This document shows, in pieces, positions 1 through 7,461 of a stretch of 8,275 nt of DNA. The stretch is from Actinomycetota bacterium. GTDB lineage: Bacteria > Actinomycetota > Thermoleophilia > Miltoncostaeales > Miltoncostaeaceae. The stretch's first letter is position 1. The number at the start of each line of letters is the position of its first letter. Position numbers and translations under genes: made by a program. The notes under the pieces are model-generated. The model saw only the letters and a program-made list of their open reading frames with translations. It did no database searches and was not told the origin of the DNA. The DNA is taken from assembly GCA_005800465.1 (NCBI GenBank), contig SYFI01000061.1:1-8275 (forward strand), given 5' to 3'.

Positions 1-872
1 AGCCGAGCGTTCAGCTCCAGGAAGTAGAACTCCCCGTGCTTGTCCACGAGAAACTCAAGCGTGCCTGCCGACTTGTAGTCCCAGGCCCGGCACGCCTCCT
101 CGGCGGCGGCGTGCATGCGCTCGCGGGTGGAATCCGGCAGGTTCGGCGCCGGCCCCTCCTCCACCACCTTCTGGTGACGGCGCTGAATGGAGCACTCGCG
201 GTCGCCGCAGATGAGTACGCCGCCCATGCCGTCAGCCAGCACCTGCACCTCGACGTGGCGTGCACCTTCAAGCATCTTCTCGACGTACAGCGAGCCGTCG
301 CCGAATGCAGCCAGGGCCTCCTGTGAGGCGTTCTCAAACGCGCGCTCCAGATCATCTGCGCTGTCGACGCGACGCATGCCCCGGCCCCCGCCACCGGCAG
401 ATGCCTTCAGCAGAATCGGGAAGCCGGCTGTGTCGGCAGCCACCCGGGCCGCCGCCACATCGGTCACGCCACCTTCAGACCCGCCCAGCACCGGCAACCC
501 GGCCTGGGTGGCGGCTTCCTTCGCCCGGATCTTGTCGCCCATGCGCGCCATCACCTCGGGGGCAGGCCCCACGAAGCGTATGCCGTTGTTGGCGCATTCG
601 GTGGCGAAGTCGGGATTCTCAGAGAGGAACCCATAGCCGGGGTGCACAGCGTCGCATCCGGTGACCTCAGCGGCCCCGATGACGTTTCGCACGTCGAGGT
701 ACGAGTCGCGCGCTGCCGGCGGACCAATGCACACGGCCTCGTCCGCCATCTCAACTGCGAGTGAGTTGGCATCGGCCGTGGAGTACACGGCCACAGTGGG
801 GATACCCAGCTCCAGTGCGGTTCTGATAACCCGCACCGCGATCTCCCCGCGATTGGCGACGAGCAGCTTCAT
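1..872 (-). CDS. accC: Biotin carboxylase subunit of acetyl/acyl-CoA carboxylase (3' end cut by the window)
   Basis: This enzyme uses ATP and bicarbonate to carboxylate the biotin carried by the BCCP protein, the first half-reaction of acetyl-CoA carboxylase, in the cytoplasm. The ATG at 872 overlaps the accB stop (ATGA, 4 bp), so the start is well supported by coupling; no good Shine-Dalgarno is visible. 290 codons are present (E. coli AccC has about 449). Visible marks: N-terminal KLLVANRGEIAVR, HPGYGFLSEN (77-86), MGDK with K114, KASAGGGGRGM glycine-rich ATP loop (156-166), HVEVQV with H206, CSIQRRHQK (227-235), TLEFL with E273, and LELNAR ending at R290. These match the ATP-grasp ligands of E. 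coli AccC with a constant offset of about two residues. The C-terminal third lies outside the window. Pyruvate or propionyl-CoA carboxylase biotin carboxylase is an alternative substrate context, but the accB neighbour favours AccC. Confidence 0.95.
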   Translation of the reverse strand, partial: MKLLVANRGEIAVRVIRTALELGIPTVAVYSTADANSLAVEMADEAVCIGPPAARDSYLDVRNVIGAAEVTGCDAVHPGYGFLSENPDFATECANNGIRFVGPAPEVMARMGDKIRAKEAATQAGLPVLGGSEGGVTDVAAARVAADTAGFPILLKASAGGGGRGMRRVDSADDLERAFENASQEALAAFGDGSLYVEKMLEGARHVEVQVLADGMGGVLICGDRECSIQRRHQKVVEEGPAPNLPDSTRERMHAAAEEACRAWDYKSAGTLEFLVDKHGEFYFLELNAR

Positions 873-2608
873 GGCGTGAGAATGAAGAGGGCCTGCCCAA
901 ACTCCACGGGCTCGGCGTTCTGCGCCTTGATCTCGCGCACGGTGCCCGCCCGATCAGCGGTGATCTCATTGAAGATCTTCATGGCCTCGATAATGCACAG
1001 GGTCTGCCCCTTTACCACCCGATCGCCAACCGCCACAAAGGGTCCGGATTCCGGATTCGGTGCTGAGTAGAACGTGCCCACCATCGGGCTCTCCACGCGG
1101 TGTCCATCATCCGCCTGCACCACCGGGCCCGACGCTGCCGAACCGGCAGGCGCGGCGGGCCGCACGGTCACGCGGGCGCCACCGATCTCCACGCTCACCT
1201 CCGACTGCCCCGCACCCTCCACAACCTCAATCAGCGTCTCCAGCAAGCCGCGGTCGATGCCCGGCCCGGCCTCACCCGACTCCTCCGATGCCAGCGAGCG
1301 GCGGCGATCAAGCGGGCGGCGGCCGGAGTCGGGAAACTGTGCGAGGACGATGGCGTCCTCTTCCGATACATCAGACGGCGCTGCTGCGAGAACGGCATCG
1401 AGGTCGGGGGTGGGAATGGACACCGCGGCCCCCTTGGCCACGGCCATTGCCGCATCGGCCACCGGGCCGCGCAGGCGACCGCGACCGCCCAACGCGACAA
1501 CCGCGAGTGCCGGTGTGGTCTCCCGCCAGCGCACGCCATCAAGCACGTGCTGCGCAGCCTGCGACACGATGTCCTCACCGATCGGCGGCGCAAGAGTCAC
1601 CCCTCCAAGGTCGCGCGACACCGCAGCGCACTCATCGGCGGCCTCGTGCAGACGCCCCGCGAGCCCCTGGCGCGCAAGACGCGCGGTGAGCCCGGCGGCA
1701 AGATCGGGCGGCAGGCTCACCTGCGGCCCTCCTGCCAGTTCGGCGGCACGTCGCACCCGCTCGGGTGGCACCAGCGGCCAGATAACCCGGCCGGCCTCCT
1801 CCAGCGACTCGCGCCTGGCGTCGAGCTCGCGGTCACCACCGTGCAGCGCAGCCTCCAGCGCCTCGGCCGATGGCCGGCCGGCCACCAGCGCCACGGCGCC
1901 CACGGCGGCATGGATGGCATCGGCGCCCGCCACCGCGGCCGCAAGCGCGGACATCGAGGCGAGGCCACCGGGGGCACGCACCGAGACCTCGACGGGGATT
2001 GGAGACACGGCCACGATTTCGGACACAAGCGCGCCGAGGCGCATCGGCGTGAGGTTGCAGCCCACATCCGACACGCAGAGCGCGACCGCGCCCGGCAACG
2101 ACGTGAGCGCGATAGCCTCCTCCACCCAGCGCGAGTCGGATAACTCGGGCCACGGGCCAAGCAACAGCGTGGGCACAAACGCCACGTCGGCCTCGCTGGC
2201 CCCCTCGGCGATTGGGCGCAGCGATTCTGGGTCGTTCAGTGCGTCGAATGCCCGCACCCGGCTGACGCCGCTCATCGCCGCCGACTGCACCAGACGCCGG
2301 GCCACACCTGGCCCCACGGCGACATCGCCAAGAAGGGTATGGCTTGCCAGCACCAAGCCGACCGGCGTACTGCCCGCAAACCGGGCAACCACGCGCAGGC
2401 GGTCGAGGGGGCTCTCCGTGCGGCCATCCATGCAGGCCCGGGCCGCAGATGGGTCCATGGCCTCCAGTACCCGCGCGCCCTCCGGCGCCAGGGCGGCGGC
2501 GGCCGACCCCAGTTCGTCCGGCGCAATGCGGGAACCCCACGGTGGGGTTCCCAGATCCGACAGGGTGACATCGACCAGGCCGATGCCCTTGAGGGCGTCA
2601 GTGCTCAT
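869..2608 (-). CDS. accB: Biotin carboxyl carrier protein fused to a degenerate OadA/pyruvate-carboxylase-type carboxyltransferase domain
   Basis: The protein has 579 residues; usual AccB has about 150. The C-terminal part is a normal BCCP: residues 451-484 resemble the AccB N-terminal segment, 485-500 is an Ala/Pro linker, and 505-579 is the biotinyl domain with SPMVGTFY (507-514) and EAMK, so biotin would sit on K544 (codon 977-979). Residues 1-410 look like a carboxyltransferase of the PYC/OADA family: a TIM-barrel start (DVTLSD, 13-18), AFDALND (120-126), SDVGCNLTP (180-188), GGLASMSALAAAVAGADAI (214-232), and a C-terminal module (about 300-390) including GLTARLARQGL and IVSQAAQHVLDG. Key residues are changed: the carbamylated Lys is S180, the HxH ligands are S209 and R211, and Q, R and T of the substrate and biotin site are T21, A88 and A340. 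Only D18 remains of the metal ligands. The ATG overlaps the efp stop (ATGA). I infer a working carrier with a catalytically dead partner domain. BCCP identity is near certain; the CT homology is by eye. Confidence 0.9.
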   Translation of the reverse strand: MSTDALKGIGLVDVTLSDLGTPPWGSRIAPDELGSAAAALAPEGARVLEAMDPSAARACMDGRTESPLDRLRVVARFAGSTPVGLVLASHTLLGDVAVGPGVARRLVQSAAMSGVSRVRAFDALNDPESLRPIAEGASEADVAFVPTLLLGPWPELSDSRWVEEAIALTSLPGAVALCVSDVGCNLTPMRLGALVSEIVAVSPIPVEVSVRAPGGLASMSALAAAVAGADAIHAAVGAVALVAGRPSAEALEAALHGGDRELDARRESLEEAGRVIWPLVPPERVRRAAELAGGPQVSLPPDLAAGLTARLARQGLAGRLHEAADECAAVSRDLGGVTLAPPIGEDIVSQAAQHVLDGVRWRETTPALAVVALGGRGRLRGPVADAAMAVAKGAAVSIPTPDLDAVLAAAPSDVSEEDAIVLAQFPDSGRRPLDRRRSLASEESGEAGPGIDRGLLETLIEVVEGAGQSEVSVEIGGARVTVRPAAPAGSAASGPVVQADDGHRVESPMVGTFYSAPNPESGPFVAVGDRVVKGQTLCIIEAMKIFNEITADRAGTVREIKAQNAEPVEFGQALFILTP

Positions 2609-3162
2609 GCGCGGCTCACGTACTCCCGGCTGCGAGTGTCCACCTTGATGCGGTCACCCTCGTTGACAAACAGCGGAACATTCACCGTGGCGCCGGTCTC
2701 GAGCAGTGCGGGCTTGGTGACGTTCGAAACCGTGTCGCCCTTCACGCCCGGATCGGTCTGCGCGACCACGAGCTCCACCGTTGCCGGGGGCTCGGCGCTG
2801 TACGGCGATTCCCGGATAAACAGCACCTGCACCTCGGTGCTCGGGGGAATGAGATCAAACGACCCGATGTCGGTCTTCAGGACCGTCACCTGCTCGTAGG
2901 TCTCGTGGTCCATGAACACCACACCGTCGCCATCTTCGTAAAGCATCTGCATGGTTTTGGTCTCGGTGAGCACGCGCTCGAGCTTCTCGCCGGCGCGGAA
3001 GGTGCGGTCCATGGTTCCGCCGCCCAGCTTCTTCAGCTTGGTGCGCACGAACGCGCCGCCCTTACCGGGCTTTACGTGCTGGAACGAGATGACCGACACT
3101 AGATCGCCGTCAACATCGAGGACCCAGCCGTTTTTCAGATCGTTGCTGCTGATGGCACCCAC
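2605..3162 (-). CDS. efp: Translation elongation factor P
   Basis: EF-P binds ribosomes stalled on consecutive prolines and promotes peptide-bond formation. The 185-residue product has the usual length and three-domain layout: KOW-like domain I (about 1-62), OB domain II (65-128) and C-terminal OB domain III (about 130-185) with the family signature starting TKPALLETGA (149-158) and ending near K173-V174. The conserved tip loop is KPGKGGAF (31-38), placing K34 at the residue that enters the peptidyl-transferase centre. No known EF-P modification gene (epmA, earP, ymfI types) is in the window, so modification state is unknown. The start is GTG at 3162, chosen because AGGGAG lies 6 nt upstream and the family begins at this point. 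It is the only gene of the run separated from its upstream neighbour (10 nt), and its stop overlaps the accB start by 4 bp. Confidence 0.96.
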   Translation of the reverse strand: MGAISSNDLKNGWVLDVDGDLVSVISFQHVKPGKGGAFVRTKLKKLGGGTMDRTFRAGEKLERVLTETKTMQMLYEDGDGVVFMDHETYEQVTVLKTDIGSFDLIPPSTEVQVLFIRESPYSAEPPATVELVVAQTDPGVKGDTVSNVTKPALLETGATVNVPLFVNEGDRIKVDTRSREYVSRA

Positions 3163-3168
3163 GCCCTG

Positions 3169-3174
3169 CTCCCT
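3169..3174 (-). promoter_or_regulatory. Shine-Dalgarno site of efp
   Basis: On the minus strand AGGGAG lies 6 nt before the GTG start of efp and overlaps the TAG stop of the peptidase gene. It fixes the efp start and is one of two strong ribosome-binding sites in the whole gene run. Confidence 0.7.
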
Positions 3175-4243
3175 ATGCGCTCGTGTTGATCAGATCGGTG
3201 GTGATGCCCGTAAGCACCTCGCAGCCGTCATCGGTGATGACGACTTGGTCCTCAATGCGCACTCCGCCAATCCCATCCAGGTAGATGCCCGGCTCGATGG
3301 TCACCACCATGCCGGTTTGGAGCACCTCCCCGCCCTCCTGCCGTAGCCATGGCCGCTCGTGGATGTCCAGCCCCACCCCATGCCCGAGCCCGTGCCCGAA
3401 CCGTTCCCCGAGCCCGGCATCCGAGATAATGCCGCGTGCCACGGCGTCGAGGTCCCCGGTATGCACGCCGGGGCGGCACGCGGCGAGGGCTGCGCGCTGC
3501 GCATCGAGGCACACGCGGTAGGCCTCCTCGAGATCGGGTGGCAGTGGCCCGGTGGCGAAGGTGCGTGTGCAGTCCGACGCATAGCCGTCCACGCGAGCGC
3601 CCATGTCAACCACAACCAGAGAATTCGCCTGCACAGGCACTGGGCGCGGCACCGCGTGAGGCAGCGCACCATGCGCGCCACTCGCCACGATGATGTCGAA
3701 GCTCGCCCCCTCGGCAGCGGCCCCACGCATGAGGCCCTCAAGATCCCAGGCCACCTGCGCCTCGGTGCGGCCCGCGAACCCGTCATCAATCAGCGCGCCA
3801 TAGGCGACATCGGCGATGCCGGCCGCAGTCCGGATGGCCGAAATCTCCTCGGGCTCCTTGATCACGCGCAGCCCCTCAACCACACCGGCAGTGGGCACCA
3901 GTTCGACCGATGAAAGCCGCGCGGCAAACCTGCCCTGGCGCGCCACGCTCACCTGCTCGGCCTCAAACCCCACCCGACCGGAGCCCACCACGTCGGCCAG
4001 GCGGTCCATGAGGTCGCGCCCCGCCTGCACCACCTCAACGCCCCGGGTGCGTTCACGAGCATCGGCCATGTACCGCGAGTCGGTCAGCAGCACACGGCGT
4101 CCCGGGGCGATCACCAGCACGCCGTTACTGCCGACGTAGCCGCACAGATACCGCACGTTGATGAGATCGGTGACGATCAGCGCGTCGAGCCCCTCCGCCG
4201 CGATCACCTCGTCAATCTGCTGCTGGCGCGACTCGATGCTCAC
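3173..4243 (-). CDS. pepQ: M24-family Xaa-Pro aminopeptidase / dipeptidase
   Basis: A cytoplasmic metallopeptidase that releases residues next to proline. The 356-residue product has an N-terminal creatinase-like domain (about 1-125) and a C-terminal pita-bread domain (about 130-350). All five expected metal ligands are visible: D213 (VVDMGA), D224 (YASDCTRTF), H288 (GHGLGHGVGLDIHE), E317 (TIEPGIYL) and E331 (VRIED); H284 and H295 match the accessory active-site histidines. The reading frame is open further upstream to 4447, but that stretch lies inside aroQ and reads as low-complexity Arg/Gly/Pro, so I place the start at GTG 4243, which overlaps the aroQ stop (GTGA). Family members next to efp are variously named PepQ, PepP or YqhT; sequence alone does not settle whether it cuts dipeptides or longer peptides, so the symbol is tentative. 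Confidence 0.92.
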   Translation of the reverse strand: MSIESRQQQIDEVIAAEGLDALIVTDLINVRYLCGYVGSNGVLVIAPGRRVLLTDSRYMADARERTRGVEVVQAGRDLMDRLADVVGSGRVGFEAEQVSVARQGRFAARLSSVELVPTAGVVEGLRVIKEPEEISAIRTAAGIADVAYGALIDDGFAGRTEAQVAWDLEGLMRGAAAEGASFDIIVASGAHGALPHAVPRPVPVQANSLVVVDMGARVDGYASDCTRTFATGPLPPDLEEAYRVCLDAQRAALAACRPGVHTGDLDAVARGIISDAGLGERFGHGLGHGVGLDIHERPWLRQEGGEVLQTGMVVTIEPGIYLDGIGGVRIEDQVVITDDGCEVLTGITTDLINTSA

Positions 4244-4677
4244 GCGCTGAGTTCGGCCTTCAGGATGTCCAGCGCCTCGCGGTAGCCGCCAGGGCCCTTC
4301 CCCTTGACCGTGGCGAGGGCGATGTCGCGCACCACCGAGACCTTGCGGAAGTTCTCGCGGGCATCCAGGTCGGACAGGTGCACCTCGACGAACGGCGCAC
4401 CCACCGATTCGAGCGCGTCGCGCACCGAGTACTGGTAGTGCGTCCATGCCCCGGGATTGATCACGATGCCATCGACCGCTCCGGCGAGGCCGTGCAGGTG
4501 CTCCAGCATTGCGCCCTCGAAGTTGGTCTGGAATGTGCCCACCACCATGCCCCGCTCAGTACCCCATGCCCGCACCTGCGACTCGAGTTCGGGCAGGGTG
4601 AGCGTGCCGTAGTGCTCGGAGGGGCGGCGCCCGAGCATGTTCAGATTCGGCCCGTGTACAAGTGCGATGCGGCTCAC
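4240..4677 (-). CDS. aroQ: Type II 3-dehydroquinate dehydratase
   Basis: Converts 3-dehydroquinate to 3-dehydroshikimate, step three of the shikimate pathway; type II enzymes are usually dodecamers with a flavodoxin-like fold and need no Schiff base. The 145-residue length is typical. Visible motifs are HGPNLNMLGRRPSEHYG (8-24) holding the flexible-loop Arg (R18) and catalytic Tyr (Y23), QTNFEG (50-55), INPGAWTH (73-80) with N74 and H80, and VEVHLSD (97-103) with the catalytic His H100, followed by R111 and a GGY near the C terminus. QTNFEG has Phe where many members have His (QSNHEG); the Asn and Glu are kept. The GTG start overlaps the aroB stop (GTGA) and has a strong GGAGGAG site 8 nt upstream, while its own stop overlaps the peptidase start. 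It follows aroB, whose product is its substrate. Confidence 0.96.
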   Translation of the reverse strand: MSRIALVHGPNLNMLGRRPSEHYGTLTLPELESQVRAWGTERGMVVGTFQTNFEGAMLEHLHGLAGAVDGIVINPGAWTHYQYSVRDALESVGAPFVEVHLSDLDARENFRKVSVVRDIALATVKGKGPGGYREALDILKAELSA

Positions 4678-5771
4678 GCGGTCAACTCCTCCACGGCGGC
4701 GCGTACGACGCCCGGATCGGGGTCCTGATGGGTCAGCACATCTCCGGGGGCACGTAGCAGCACCATGTTCAGCGCACGGCCGTCGGCTTTCTTGTCACGC
4801 CCCATAATGTCGATGACCTCATCAATCGAAACGGACCCATCGAGCACCGTCGGCAATCCGTGACGCGCCAGAGTGGTCAACGTGCGATCGCGCCACACCG
4901 GGTCGAGCCCCAGCGTGTGCTCACTGATGCGCAGCGCCGCGAGCAGCCCCAGCGAGATGGCCTCGCCGTGGTGGTATAGGTCGTACCCGGCCGCGGCTTC
5001 GATGCCATGGCCAACCGTGTGGCCCAGATTGAGGATGGCGCGACGGCCCAGATCCATCTCGTCTTCTTCCACCACTGCCAGCTTGACGCCGGCACAGCGA
5101 CGGATCAGGTCGGCGAGGCCGTCGGCGGGGCCGGGAAGTTCGGGCCATCCCGCCACAATCTCCATGAGATCGCCACCCTCGAGGAGCCCGTACTTCACCA
5201 CCTCGGCAAATCCGCACGAGAGCTCCCGGGCAGACAGCGTGGACAGCACCGATGGGTCCATCACCACAGCCACAGGCTGGTAGATCGCCCCCACGTAGTT
5301 CTTGCCCTCGGGCAGATCAACACCGGTCTTGCCGCCGAGCGACGAGTCCACCATCGCCAGTAGCGTCGTGGGCACCTGCACCAGGCGCACGCCCCGCTGG
5401 TACGACGCCGCCAGAAACCCCGCGAGGTCACCCACCACCCCACCGCCCACGGCGATCACCGCGTCACGTCGGCGGATTCCGGCCCGAGCGGCCACGCGGG
5501 AGAGCCGCTCGATCTCGGCCAGGCTCTTCGAAGCCTCGCCCGCAGGAACGCGCTCAACGGTCACCCGCAGGCCGGCGGCCACGCACGATGCGGCAATCCG
5601 ATCGGCGGCGCCCACGATTCCGTCATCCACCACCACCAGCACGCCATCGCCCTCGCCACGGCCCACAAGCAGGCCCCCGACTGCGTCCAGCACTCCATCG
5701 CCCAGATACACGGGCACCATGCGGTCGCCAATCGATGCCACCAGGGCCGGGGCCGCCATGTCAGTGATCAT
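4674..5771 (-). CDS. aroB: 3-dehydroquinate synthase
   Basis: Cyclises DAHP to 3-dehydroquinate, step two of the shikimate pathway, using NAD and a divalent metal, usually zinc. The 365-residue length is normal. Visible features: VGGGVVGDLAGFLAASY (108-124), the NAD-binding glycine-rich stretch; PTTLLAMVDSSLGGKTGVD (134-152) with D142 and K147; KNYVGAIYQP (157-166); GFAEVVKYG (187-195) with metal ligand E190 and K193; LNLGHTVGHGIE (248-258) with metal ligand H251; and HHGEA with metal ligand H268. The C-terminal GRDKKADG (324-331) is the usual Lys-rich closing motif. The ATG at 5771 overlaps the aroK stop (ATGA); a second Met at codon 5 is possible, but the overlap favours the first. A GAGGCGG stretch just upstream may serve as ribosome-binding site. 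Confidence 0.97.
   Translation of the reverse strand: MITDMAAPALVASIGDRMVPVYLGDGVLDAVGGLLVGRGEGDGVLVVVDDGIVGAADRIAASCVAAGLRVTVERVPAGEASKSLAEIERLSRVAARAGIRRRDAVIAVGGGVVGDLAGFLAASYQRGVRLVQVPTTLLAMVDSSLGGKTGVDLPEGKNYVGAIYQPVAVVMDPSVLSTLSARELSCGFAEVVKYGLLEGGDLMEIVAGWPELPGPADGLADLIRRCAGVKLAVVEEDEMDLGRRAILNLGHTVGHGIEAAAGYDLYHHGEAISLGLLAALRISEHTLGLDPVWRDRTLTTLARHGLPTVLDGSVSIDEVIDIMGRDKKADGRALNMVLLRAPGDVLTHQDPDPGVVRAAVEELTA
4686..4692 (-). promoter_or_regulatory. Shine-Dalgarno site of aroQ
   Basis: On the minus strand GGAGGAG lies 8 nt before the GTG start of aroQ, inside the last codons of aroB. It supports the GTG start and allows initiation beyond simple stop/start coupling. Confidence 0.7.
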
Positions 5772-6301
5772 CCGGCCGCCTCGTTGTCAGGTCCACCGTC
5801 ATCCAGGATCCACTCCGACAGGATTACCGCCGTCTCCTGAGGCGGTGCCCCGCCATCGAGGATTACGTCGGCGGCCTCCCGGTACACATGCTCGCGCTCA
5901 CCACAGCGACGCACAAAACGCTCATGATCGAGGGCAAGCGGGCGGCCCGGCTCGCCACCCACGCGGGTCCATGCCTCCTCGGCATCCACCTTCAGCCACG
6001 CCACACATGCCTCACGGCCCAGCATCTGGCGGGTGCGGGGGCTCCCCAGCGCGCCCCCGCCCAGCGCGAGTACGCTGGGCTCACCGCGCAGGTGATCGCG
6101 AATCAGGTCTTCTTCGGTTCGACGAAACCACAACTCGCCGCGCTGGGCGAAGATCTCGGGAATCGACTGCCCCGCATGGGCCTGCACAAGATCGTCGGCG
6201 TCAAGGAAGTCCACGCCGAGGATCTCGGCGGTGATACGTCCCACCGTGGTCTTGCCGGCCCCCATGTAGCCAGCGATCGCGATCCAGCGCGGAATGGCCA
6301 C
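5768..6301 (-). CDS. aroK: Shikimate kinase
   Basis: Phosphorylates shikimate to shikimate 3-phosphate with ATP, step five of the pathway. The 177-residue P-loop kinase shows Walker A GYMGAGKTTVG (11-21), DADD (34-37) holding the two shikimate-binding aspartates (D34, D36), WFRRTEEDLI (58-67) with the shikimate-binding Arg at R60, ALGGGAL (79-85), the lid Arg at R120 in GRPL, and REHVYREAADV (136-146), the usual C-terminal adenine-pocket motif. The start is GTG at 6301, sharing one base with the aroC stop (TAGTG). The stop overlaps the aroB start by 4 bp. The last dozen residues are acidic and Gly-rich and look like a disordered tail. aroE and aroA, which flank this step in the pathway, are not in the window. 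Confidence 0.96.
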   Translation of the reverse strand: MAIPRWIAIAGYMGAGKTTVGRITAEILGVDFLDADDLVQAHAGQSIPEIFAQRGELWFRRTEEDLIRDHLRGEPSVLALGGGALGSPRTRQMLGREACVAWLKVDAEEAWTRVGGEPGRPLALDHERFVRRCGEREHVYREAADVILDGGAPPQETAVILSEWILDDGGPDNEAAG

Positions 6302-7461
6302 TACTGGGCGAGAACCCCGCGGTAGCGCTCCACCGCGGCATCGAGACTCGCGACCGAATCGCCACCAAACTTCTCAACCAGGGCCTGCGCAAGCACGAAC
6401 GCGATGACAGCCTCGGCAATGACAGCCGCCGCGGGCGCGGCGCAGATGTCGGATCGCTCCTTAAAGGCCGACGTGGCTTCCTTGCTCTTCACATCAACCG
6501 ACGCAAGCGGCCTGCTGAGCGTGGCAATGGGCTTCATGGCGGCCCGCACCACCAGCGGTGCACCGTGGGTCATGCCGCCCTCAAGCCCACCGGAGCGATT
6601 GGTGCGGCGGTGGTAGCCCTTCTCCTCGGTCCAGAAAATCTCGTCGTGGGCGGCGCTTCCCCGAATGCGCCCCAGTTCAAACCCGGCACCGATCTCAACG
6701 CCCTTGATTGCCTGAATACCCAGCACCGCCTGGCCGATGCGGCCGTCCAAGCGGGCATCGCCACTCACGTGCGACCCGAGCCCGGGGATGGGATCAAAGA
6801 CCCACACCTCAAAGATGCCGCCCAGAGTGTCGCTGTCCTGCCCCGCGGCCTTGATGGCCGCGCGCATGCGCACAGATGCGTCGGCGTCAAGTGCCCGCAC
6901 GGGGCTCTCGTCAACGCCGTCGAAGTCCGCAAGCGAGAGGTCGCTACGCACCGGGGCGGCTTCGGGCCCCACCTGCACAACGTGGCTGCGTACCTCCATG
7001 CCATACCGGCGGATAAGCGCCTTGGCGACGCCTCCCGCGGCCACGCGCGCCGCCGTCTCGCGGGCGCTCGCGCGCTCGAGGATGTTGCGCAGATCGTCGG
7101 TCTCGTACTTCTGCATACCGGCGAGGTCTGCATGGCCCGGACGCGGAAGCGTGATGGGCGCCACCTCGGATGCGGGCTCCCAAATCGCCATGCGGTCTTC
7201 CGACCAATTTGCGAAGTCGCGGTTCATCACCATGAGCGCGACGGGGCTGCCCAGCGTGTGGCCATGGCGGATACCGGCCGTTACCTGCACGCGATCGGTC
7301 TCGATCTTCTGGCGCCCGCCACGGCCATACCCCATCTGACGACGCGCGAGATCGGCGTCGATGTCGTTGGGCGTGAGCGGCAACCCGGACGGGAGGCCTT
7401 CGACGATGGTCGTAAGTGCGGGGCCGTGCGACTCGCCCGCTGTTCGGTAGGTCAGCGCCAT
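6301..7461 (-). CDS. aroC: Chorismate synthase
   Basis: Converts EPSP to chorismate using reduced FMN as a non-consumed cofactor, the last step of the shikimate pathway. From ATG 7461 the product is 386 residues, typical for the family. Motifs in order: YRTAGESHGPAL (5-16) with catalytic-site H12; GYGRGGRQKIETD (44-56), the phosphate and FMN-binding region; LPRPGHADLAGMQKY (105-119) with catalytic H110; RASARETAARVAAG (130-143), the chorismate synthase signature; RSGGLEGGMTHG, where the GGxxGG-type loop meets substrate; and RSDICAAPA near the C terminus. The start is fixed by homology because the frame is open upstream without a stop through the whole prepilin peptidase gene. No canonical Shine-Dalgarno is visible (GGGCGAGA touches the start), and a TATGCT box lies 9 nt upstream. 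Confidence 0.97.
   Translation of the reverse strand: MALTYRTAGESHGPALTTIVEGLPSGLPLTPNDIDADLARRQMGYGRGGRQKIETDRVQVTAGIRHGHTLGSPVALMVMNRDFANWSEDRMAIWEPASEVAPITLPRPGHADLAGMQKYETDDLRNILERASARETAARVAAGGVAKALIRRYGMEVRSHVVQVGPEAAPVRSDLSLADFDGVDESPVRALDADASVRMRAAIKAAGQDSDTLGGIFEVWVFDPIPGLGSHVSGDARLDGRIGQAVLGIQAIKGVEIGAGFELGRIRGSAAHDEIFWTEEKGYHRRTNRSGGLEGGMTHGAPLVVRAAMKPIATLSRPLASVDVKSKEATSAFKERSDICAAPAAAVIAEAVIAFVLAQALVEKFGGDSVASLDAAVERYRGVLAQ

Noticed and set aside
1273..1286. GGAGGAG on the minus strand at 1280-1286, just before the biotin-carrier part of accB, as an internal start for a free BCCP.
   Set aside because: The only nearby start codon (GTG at 1275-1273) is 4 nt away and out of frame, and no in-frame ATG, GTG or TTG lies at a usable distance.
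1074..2648. Long open frame of 524 codons on the plus strand, opposite accB.
   Set aside because: It is antisense to a gene with clear homology in every part, is Ser/Arg/Ala/Pro-rich with no recognisable motif, and arises from high-G+C codon structure on the other strand.
4244..4447. Upstream extension of the Xaa-Pro peptidase frame by 68 codons.
   Set aside because: It lies inside aroQ, reads as Arg/Gly/Pro low complexity, and the GTG at 4243 overlaps the aroQ stop and gives the normal 356-residue family length.
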